From: Sporothrix humicola
Taxonomy: Eukaryota > Ascomycota > Sordariomycetes > Ophiostomatales > Ophiostomataceae
NCBI GenBank assembly: GCA_021396245.1
Contig: WNYE01000025.1
Location: forward strand, 186,001 to 250,000
DNA: 64,000 nt
Direction of reading: 5' to 3'
The translations under genes and the position numbers were made by a program. The notes under the pieces are model-generated. The model worked only from the letters and a program-made list of their open reading frames with translations. It had not been told where the DNA came from and did not search any database. Of this stretch, positions 57,515 through 64,000 are shown piece after piece (position 1 is the stretch's first letter; every line of letters starts with the position of its first letter).

Positions 57515-58642
57515 ATGTCCCACAAAGCCGTCGTTACGGTGGCCGTGCGCGCGCCACTAGCCCTAATTGATGTCCCAACGGTTGCACCAACGGGCCGCGA
57601 AGTCCAAGTGCATGTCGAGTGGACGGCCTCGACACCTCTCGATTTGCACCAAAACGATGGAGGTCTCCTGGTGACACATCCTCAAGTACTCGGTGACGGT
57701 ATTGGAGGGACAGTGACTCAGGTCGGGCCCGATGTCAAGAACCTCGCCGTCGGCGACAAGGTCTTTGGGTTTGCCTTCCGCGAAAACAAGCAAAAGGCCT
57801 ACCAGGACTTTGCCACTGTCCCTGAGACGACACTCGGCAAACTCTCATCAGGATTTACCCTACAAGAAGCAGTCACTCTTCCCAACAACACGGTCACCGT
57901 CTTCCATGCCGTCACGAAGGATCTGGGCCTTCCCCTGGCGTGGCCGGCTCCAGATACTTCCGTCAAGAATCCTCACGCAGAAACACCGATTCTCATTTGG
58001 GGCGGCGCCTCCTCCTGTGGCCAGTATGCTTTGCAGATCTTGAGCCACTGGGGCTACAAGAACTTGTTGACCACGGCGTCCGCCAAACACCACGAATATT
58101 TGAAGAGCATTGGCGCCAGACACACCTTTGACTACCACGACGAGGATGTGCACACCCAAATTATTAAGGCAGCATCTGGTGGCAGTGTCCCCTATGTCCT
58201 CGACTGCATCGCCTCCCAACAGGGCAGTCTTGCCCGCATTGCCCAAGTAGCCACCAAAGGGACTATTGTTGCCGCCCTCCTTCCGGTCATTGTCCGCGAT
58301 GCTACCGATGATACAGCCCCAGAATACTCCATGGACACCCAGGCCGCCGTCGACTGGGCTGACGGTGTCGAGGCTCGCGGTGTGCGCACCCACTTCTATG
58401 AAGACGACGCCTTTTTCAAAGAGCACCTGCAGCCCACCATTGTCCCTGCCCTCTTGGCGTCGGGCATCGTCAAGCCCAACAAGCAGCGCATCGTCGAGGG
58501 CGAGACCCTGTTGGAAAGAGCACAAGAGGCCATGAACCTGCTACGGAGGAAAGAAGTGAGTGCAGAGCGGTTGGTGTGGCGTGTGTCGGACAAGAAGCTG
58601 GAGGGAATATACGGCCGTTTATTTGTTTGTTTGTCAAGATAG
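57515..58642 (+). CDS. zinc-free MDR-family oxidoreductase
   Basis: Single exon, 375 aa, starting MSHKAVVTVAVRAPLALIDVP. It is a medium-chain reductase: GroES-like half (VHVEWTASTPLDLHQNDGG, HPQVLGDGIGGTVTQVG, LAVGDKVFGFAF), then a Rossmann half with the nucleotide-binding turn GGASSCGQYALQIL (163-176). It resembles fungal quinone/enoyl reductase-type MDRs annotated as ToxD-like zinc-binding dehydrogenases. The catalytic zinc cysteines of alcohol dehydrogenase are absent, so it is probably an NADPH-dependent reductase of an activated double bond or quinone. The end (RLVWRVSDKKLEGIYGRLF) carries about 15 residues beyond the usual RLVWRV terminus. Only 147 bp separate its stop from the next gene. 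Substrate unknown. Confidence 0.85.
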   Translation: MSHKAVVTVAVRAPLALIDVPTVAPTGREVQVHVEWTASTPLDLHQNDGGLLVTHPQVLGDGIGGTVTQVGPDVKNLAVGDKVFGFAFRENKQKAYQDFATVPETTLGKLSSGFTLQEAVTLPNNTVTVFHAVTKDLGLPLAWPAPDTSVKNPHAETPILIWGGASSCGQYALQILSHWGYKNLLTTASAKHHEYLKSIGARHTFDYHDEDVHTQIIKAASGGSVPYVLDCIASQQGSLARIAQVATKGTIVAALLPVIVRDATDDTAPEYSMDTQAAVDWADGVEARGVRTHFYEDDAFFKEHLQPTIVPALLASGIVKPNKQRIVEGETLLERAQEAMNLLRRKEVSAERLVWRVSDKKLEGIYGRLFVCLSR

Positions 58643-58789
58643 TTTGGGAATCAGTGAAGTGAATACACGACGCTTCGCCGGCGTACATATAATTGATAGA
58701 AATAATACGGCCTCTCATATTCATCTTTTCCTTTTCAACCAACATTCTTCTTTGATCAAAAAGCACTACGCCAACTTACCACCACCACG

Positions 58790-59206
58790 ATGCTCAAATT
58801 CGTCGTCCGCCTCTGGTACTCGGCCAAGCGCGGCGCCAAATGGGCCGCCAACAAAACCGTCAACTTTTTCAAGTCCGCCTGGGGATTCGCCAAGGAACAT
58901 CCCGTCCTCACGGCCTTCTGTGTCGTCTGTGTCGCGGCCACTATTGCTCTGGCCGTAACCACTGGGCCCGGCTGTCTGCTCTCCCTTGGCTTTGGGCCGG
59001 GCGGTATTGTTGCCGGTTCTACTGCCGCCGCTTGGCAGGCCAGTCTCGGCAGTGTCGCCGCCGGCAGTCTGTTTGCTCTTCTCCAGAGTGCTGGCGCCTT
59101 GGGTGCCGGTGTCGCTGTTCTGGCGATGGTCGTGGAAATCGCTGCCTGCATCTGCGCGGCTGTTGTTGCCGTGGCTGGTGTTGTGGCCATGAAGTGCAAG
59201 CATTAG
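58790..59206 (+). CDS. ISG12/IFI6-family small membrane protein
   Basis: Single exon, 138 aa. A basic amphipathic N-terminus (MLKFVVRLWYSAKRGAKW) is followed by hydrophobic helices (AFCVVCVAATIALAV and the Ala/Val-rich C-terminal segment). Between them is the family core GFGPGGIVAGSTAAAWQ, then LFALLQSAGALGAG. This Gly/Ala pattern is the interferon-induced 6-16 (IFI6/IFI27, ISG12) domain, known from animals and also expanded in fungi. Animal members sit in mitochondrial or ER membranes and affect cell death; the fungal role is unknown. It lies head-to-tail behind the MDR gene and just before a second family member. A TATA-like ACATATAATT lies about 105 bp upstream. Confidence 0.82.
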   Translation: MLKFVVRLWYSAKRGAKWAANKTVNFFKSAWGFAKEHPVLTAFCVVCVAATIALAVTTGPGCLLSLGFGPGGIVAGSTAAAWQASLGSVAAGSLFALLQSAGALGAGVAVLAMVVEIAACICAAVVAVAGVVAMKCKH

Positions 59207-59580
59207 AGGACTCAAGTCGACAGTCCAAAGGGCAGACTTTGGGGTATTGAAACAATGTGACGGTGATGAGTCATATGGGACAGTGAATGGGAATTTTGGT
59301 AGTGAATACGGAGACAGTTGGAGAAATAAAACCGCACTGTCAAATGACTGTGTCCATATTCAGTGCAGTGAATGTTTGACCGTGAGACACTCTGTTTGCT
59401 TGTAGACAATCAACAAACGGAAACGGTATGATGCAGTGAATGAAAAGCACGACTGATGTTATTAAACAACTATAAATAATAGTCGTAGACCTCAATATCT
59501 GTCACAAATTACTGTTGGACCAGGACAAGCTACAACTCTATTCATACCATCACTCGACAGTTCATCAAATCAACAATAAC
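59207..59580. other. spacer between the two ISG12-family genes
   Basis: 374 bp. It contains a TATAAATA box at 59471 and otherwise no recognised element. Confidence 0.5.
59471..59478 (+). promoter_or_regulatory. TATA box of second ISG12-family gene
   Basis: TATAAATA lies about 110 bp upstream of the ATG at 59581, a spacing normal for fungal TATA promoters. Confidence 0.5.
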
Positions 59581-60082
59581 ATGTGCACCTTTGAAGAGGT
59601 TCGTGGAATGGCACTCGTCAGTTCCTTTCTTTTCTGTCCCAGTCACTAACCAGACAGGCTTGGGCATTCGCCCAAGAAAACAAGTGCATTGTGGCTTGTT
59701 GTGCCGCCGTTACAGCTACCGGCAGTGCCGCCGCGTTCCCGTATCTGGTGGCAGGCCCGGTCCTCAACCTCGCCGGTTTTGCCACAGGCGGGATCTTGAA
59801 AGGTAAGTCGGCGTAGCTTTCCAAGATAATTTGTCCAAACGCTGACGTCCAGGCTCCCTGGCCGCTACCTGGCACTCTACAGTCGGAAACGCAATCGCTC
59901 CCAGCCTGTTCTCGACCCTCCAGAGTGCCGGTGCGATGGGCTATGGAGCATCCGCAGTTGGAGGCGCCGTGAGCGCCGCTGCGTCTGGCGCGACGGGTGC
60001 CGTCATCTACTATTGTGCCAAGATGTGTGGTGCCGAAGACGTCGTCGAGAAATTGTCGGAGACGGGACTTGCCGTTGCCTAG
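59581..60082 (+). CDS. second ISG12/IFI6-family protein, three exons
   Basis: Three exons, 59581-59598, 59658-59802 and 59853-60082, give 130 aa. Intron 2 is classical (GTAAGT, GCTGAC, CCAG). Intron 1 has a CACTAAC branch and CAG acceptor but a weak GTTCGT donor; a GTCAGT donor at 59617 would also keep frame, but leaves only a 41-nt intron. The protein starts MCTFEE, then AWAFAQENKCIVACCAAV, the family core GFATGGILKGSLAATWH and LFSTLQSAGAMGYGA. It ends with a charged tail (EDVVEKLSETGLAVA). The core aligns with the upstream neighbour (GF..GGI..GS.AA.W, LF..LQSAGA.G.G). Exon-intron structure differs from that neighbour, so duplication is old or one copy was acquired separately. Likely a membrane protein; role unknown. 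Confidence 0.78.
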
Positions 60083-62747
60083 AACAAACTTGACGAGAAT
60101 GACGATTAAAGGGAATGATCCGGTATACATGGAAGGGATATGCTCACTTAAGCTAGGAGGGAACGCAAGAAAGAAACCAAAACAAATCTGGGGGTCGACA
60201 AAAACTCGACACTCAAATTTGACGATCGGGGTGATCCAGGGAGGCTCACGGAGGATAAGCAGAACCAATCTGAAGCGATGTCTGGAAACCGATATTGGCG
60301 AGATGAGTGGGTGGGCCACTGTCGGCAGGGCTGTCATTAATATGAATGAGTTCACAATTCACATCTGTAACAGTGCCGTTGTTATTTTTGTGCCCTTTAG
60401 TTCGTTTCATTCGAAAGCTTGTCCTTTCGTTGTCTTGTCGTCTCGTCTTGTTTGCCCGTTCTGTTTCCAATCGGATTCGTCTGCATTCGCATACTATTTG
60501 ACAGTTGAGAGGAGAAAGGATGCTTGCTGCACTTTGACAATTGACGATCTCAACACGCAGACGCACTCGTTGACGCACTCCCTGCATGTCGAAGCCCTTG
60601 TCAAGGCTGCTCTCCCCTGCACTGCGACCTTGGTTGCGGCAATCCGTATCAAGGGCATGCGATTCGCAGGTTCGTATGCATGTTTTGGCCGGTCTTCCTC
60701 CACACCTTTTTCACTTTTTGACGTCGGGGAATAGAATGACGCGTCGCTGACCCGAGCTAGTCCGAGCCTCGTAGGCCTTGGGAAGGCGCAATCGACAACC
60801 AATCGTGTCGTTGCTTCCTTTTTGACAGTGGCATCCAGTCTCTTCTGTTCCTGCCTTTTGGATCGTGAATTGATTCAGAAAAGATTGAGAGGAAAGGAAG
60901 CTTGACAAGAAGCTGGACGATTGAATGTTGCACTCCATTGACAATGCGCAAAACACGACTACCGTCGCGACAGGGGTCTGGCCCGCTTCTCGATGCGAAG
61001 TGCGGGAGAAGGGCTTGGCAAGGCGTCGCGAAGCACTGGAAACTAGCTGACAAAAGTGACGAACCTCCACTACCAGTATTACGTTCAAGTTTGGTTACGT
61101 CGTCGTTCAAGAAGGGAAAGAACATGTTAGTGACGGTAGCATGCCGTACTTGCCGGCTTTCGTCCTTCTACGTTCTTGCTATTTTGCAATCCTTCTGCAT
61201 CGTTCTTGCCGTTTTGTCCCTTCTCTTTTCCTCCTCCCCCTCCTCAATGCAGCCGCAAGCCGCCGTTTAATTTTTCGGCTCCTTCGAGCTCGACTCCCTT
61301 TCATTCTACACTAGATGACGACGAGCAAAAGCTTCATCAGAATGAGCAAAGAAACGCGCGGGTCTCAACATTCGCTAGTGCCCTTCATTCTTTTTTCCTC
61401 TTTTTTCTTCTTTTTCCTACTGCAAGGACTCGTCACGGATTTGCGCGTCGTCGATCGCCCTCCCTATCATCTTCCAATACTCCATCCCTTTTTACGCCTT
61501 TTACCTCCCTTTCGTTTTGCCTTCCACCGCCCTCTTGGCTTTTCTCGGCTTTTCAGCCTCTGCCCTGATCTCATCGGATCCACTCTTTTTTCCACCTCCT
61601 TGTCCTGTCGTCTCGATCCACTATCCACGTTCCTGGTTTTTAGAGGATACTTTGTCACTTTGTCTGTTTGGTGTACGTAGTCGTACTCCGTACTCGATCA
61701 TTCGAGGATGCAAGAAGACCCAGTGTTTTTTTGTGTTGGAGGTATCCAAAAATTTCATGTGTTTTTTTCGAGGGCGATCCGGGATGGAAAAAGGGGAGGA
61801 TGAAAGGGCAAAATGTCCACAAAATGGGCTGGGCCGCCCGCCCTCGCCGCACTCGCCGCAATTCAAGGCAAGCAGGTCAAGGAAACAAGGCGTTCCTTTG
61901 AAGCACATTGACCAGAAGGCTTAAAGGAAGCAGAATCCCCCGTGTTTCTTCTCTTCCCTTTCCAGCTTGGCGATTCTGGGGAACCAGCTGGCAGTGTTTC
62001 TTTGTCATCCTTCAACTCTTTTGTTCTGTCTTATTCATCTTCATTCCCTTCATCTCAATTGCTTCAATTTCGTCCCATCAATCTCACGACTCCAATTCGA
62101 CCCCAATTCGATCCTTCTCATCTCACCTTATTTCCTTTCTCGGTACCTGCCAAGACCAAGGTCTGGACTTCATCTCGTATCCAACAACACAGCCAGCTAA
62201 TCGACATCGACTGCAACACCTTCCGACAATCTTTTTACGGTCATTGAGCTCGTTCTTTTGCGTCTTACGCCCGAAGCTTGTTCGGCCTTGGCATCTCGCT
62301 GTTTTATTTTTACTTTTGCTTCCACTCTAACGGAGTACTTCCATTTTCGGTCTTTTTCACGATACTAGAGCGAACTTCGCCTCGCGCATCCACCGGTACC
62401 TCTACAAAACTCCGTTGGCCAACGTCCGCCCGTTGGACCTAACTGCCGGACCGAGGGGTATTTTCGGAGACAAAATAAAGTGTAGTGCAATTGTCGTTTC
62501 GATATCGAGTTCGAATCTTATTTTGTCCTTATTGCAGTTGTAAGACAAAGGATTCCGGGTCCTTCGGGTTTGAGTGGGCCCTCTTACACGGTACACGGAG
62601 GTTGCATTCCTCTTGACACTCGACACGTTGACACGCGACGACATTCTCTGTTTTTTTCCTGGGTCTCAAAAGATGGACAACATTTGGGGTCGGTCTCCAT
62701 CCCACGAAAAGTACTACACGGAACGCGGCAGACATCCACTCGTCAGC
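60083..62747. other. intergenic region and leader of GT32 gene
   Basis: 2.7 kb with no supportable gene. From about 61180 to 62340 the plus strand is strongly C/T-rich, similar to the leader of the Mnn10-type gene. A TACTCCGTA lies at 61684. Open frames of 100-140 aa here are products of composition. Confidence 0.45.
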
Positions 62748-64000
62748 ATGGCCGCCGCACCATCACCACCGCCACAGCTGCAGGACACAATATTGTCAAG
62801 GTGGCACAACAACCCGGAGACGGCGTCGCTATCGTCAGCTTCTTCGCCCACACGAACTGCCGCCTACTTGATAAGGTCACGATTTGCAGGCGGTGCTCGT
62901 ATAAAACGCCTGTTTCTTGTTTTGGGCGGCCTCTTTCTGTTGACAGTATGCATGTTCCACCTCAACGGCCAGGGCCAGGGCCTCGGCGCGTCCGTGTCGA
63001 GTGGTATGCGCCACCTCCGGCCATGGGGAATTTCGGAAGAAGAAGCGGCCCGGAGGAAGGCGGCCGGCACCATCCCCGACGATCCGGAGAGGCCCGCCGC
63101 AGAGGTCGGTGACGGCGAGTTTGACACATCGGCGACAACACACCTGCCGCACATCCCCGGCAAGATCTGGCAGATTTATCTCGATTTCAAGCCGACTGTT
63201 GTTTCCGTCACGTACCTGGCCAGCTGGCTGGCACACTCGCCATCGTTTTCGTACACCCTGCTCGATGCAGGTGGTGCGCAGTCCATGGTGCGGCGGCTGG
63301 TCGGGCTGGCGGAGGGTGGTGACAAGATAATGGTGCCCATGTACCCGGACGTCTTTCGGCAGTCGACGGGCGCCACGAAGAGTGCGAGGGATGTCGAAGC
63401 TGCTGGGGAGAACACCGATGGCGAGACAGCAAGCGACGGCGACACCACTACCGAGGCCACCGAGACCACCGAGATCGAGACCGAGACCGGGACCGAGTCT
63501 GCCAGCACAATGGACGATGACGCCCCCATGCCTACGCAAACCATGACCTCGCTCGACTTTGCCCGCGATGCCTTGACGCAATACAAGGCCATGCCGCGCC
63601 GCGTTTTGCGGGCCGACTTTATGCGGTACCTCGCCCTCGCCCTCGAGGGCGGCGTCTACTCGGACATGGACACCTGGCTGGTGCGACAGATTGGCGACTG
63701 GGTGCCCGAAAAGTTTAGGGCAGACGTCAAGCTCATCGTCGGTCTCGAGTCCGACTCGTCGCCGCCCGTCAAGGGCACAACCTACGAGGTCCAGTTCTGC
63801 CAGTGGACGCTGGCCAGCGCCCCCGACCACCCGACCATGTGGACCATGCTGGACAGAATTCTCGGAAAGGTGCGCAACATCAAGACGGGCCTGCTGGGCG
63901 ACAAGCTGTCCGACAAGGACGTCTTGGAGATTACCGGGCCGGCCGGGTGGACTGAGGTCGTCTTTGAGCACCTCAACCAGGTTGCCGGCACGGGCATCGG
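62748..64000 (+). CDS. GT32 Och1-like glycosyltransferase, 3' truncated by window edge
   Basis: The frame is open from the ATG at 62748 to the edge (417 codons seen); the C-terminus lies outside. A Ser/Pro-rich cytosolic tail is followed by one anchor, RLFLVLGGLFLLTVCMF (residues 54-70), so it is a type II Golgi-type protein. The lumenal part begins with HLPHIPGKIWQIYLDFKP, the hallmark opening of GT32 (Och1/DXD sugar transferase) proteins. It continues to MPRRVLRADFMRYLALAL and GGVYSDMDTW, with Asp306-Met-Asp308 as the metal-binding DXD. Och1 starts N-glycan outer chains with alpha-1,6-mannose; other GT32 members act on glycolipids, so the exact reaction is open. An acidic Thr/Glu/Asp-rich insertion (about residues 217-261) interrupts the domain. 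No in-frame stop seen. Confidence 0.82.
   Translation, partial: MAAAPSPPPQLQDTILSRWHNNPETASLSSASSPTRTAAYLIRSRFAGGARIKRLFLVLGGLFLLTVCMFHLNGQGQGLGASVSSGMRHLRPWGISEEEAARRKAAGTIPDDPERPAAEVGDGEFDTSATTHLPHIPGKIWQIYLDFKPTVVSVTYLASWLAHSPSFSYTLLDAGGAQSMVRRLVGLAEGGDKIMVPMYPDVFRQSTGATKSARDVEAAGENTDGETASDGDTTTEATETTEIETETGTESASTMDDDAPMPTQTMTSLDFARDALTQYKAMPRRVLRADFMRYLALALEGGVYSDMDTWLVRQIGDWVPEKFRADVKLIVGLESDSSPPVKGTTYEVQFCQWTLASAPDHPTMWTMLDRILGKVRNIKTGLLGDKLSDKDVLEITGPAGWTEVVFEHLNQVAGTGI

Noticed and set aside
59618..60355. 245-residue minus-strand open frame
   Set aside because: It overlaps the spliced ISG12-family gene, whose plus-strand exons show family motifs and proper splice sites.

Overview
This window reads as nuclear chromosomal DNA from a filamentous ascomycete, most likely a Sordariomycete. 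The reasons are intron-poor genes with short (about 50-100 nt) introns carrying GT(A/G)AGT-type donors and CTAAC/CTGAC branch points, GC-rich third codon positions against AT-richer, pyrimidine-tract-rich intergenic DNA, and proteins of clearly fungal type (Zn2Cys6 regulator, GH125/Mug157 mannosidase, GT34 Mnn10, Lyc1, Esf1). No virus, transposase, CRISPR array, rRNA or convincing tRNA gene was seen.

Layout, left to right. 0-9 kb is gene-poor: a decayed conserved gene (844-1684, minus), an AT-rich patch, and the long pyrimidine-rich leader of the first clear gene. 9-21 kb holds carbohydrate-active enzymes: a GT34 Mnn10-type alpha-1,6-mannosyltransferase (+), a secreted GH16 glucanase (-) and a GH125 alpha-mannosidase (-). 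20.7-30.2 kb is mostly housekeeping: a GNAT acetyltransferase (-), an R3H-domain protein (-), DDB1 (+, 1200 aa) and the Rieske iron-sulfur protein of complex III (+). 30.2-35.1 kb is a 5 kb gene-free stretch. Then come an Ala-rich secreted protein (+), an NTF2-like protein (-), an EthD-domain protein (-) and a Lyc1-like lysine acetyltransferase (-). 43-54.5 kb has two divergent housekeeping pairs: CCT1 (-)/prolyl-tRNA synthetase (+) and a phospholipase-D-like protein (-)/Esf1 (+).

The most unusual part is 54.6-60.1 kb: a Zn2Cys6 regulator (-) is divergent from a zinc-free MDR oxidoreductase (+), followed on the same strand by two adjacent members of the interferon-induced 6-16/ISG12 (IFI6/IFI27) membrane-protein family. 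One of these is split into three exons and is invisible to simple ORF finding. The TF/MDR intergenic region carries two CGG-N5-CCG elements sharing the core CGGATAA(G/C)CCG, so this looks like a small self-contained regulated module. The window ends inside a GT32 (Och1-like) type II membrane glycosyltransferase cut by the right edge.

Intron coordinates were worked out by hand from frame, donor, branch and acceptor sequences. Functional names rest on recognising protein families by eye; no database search was possible.
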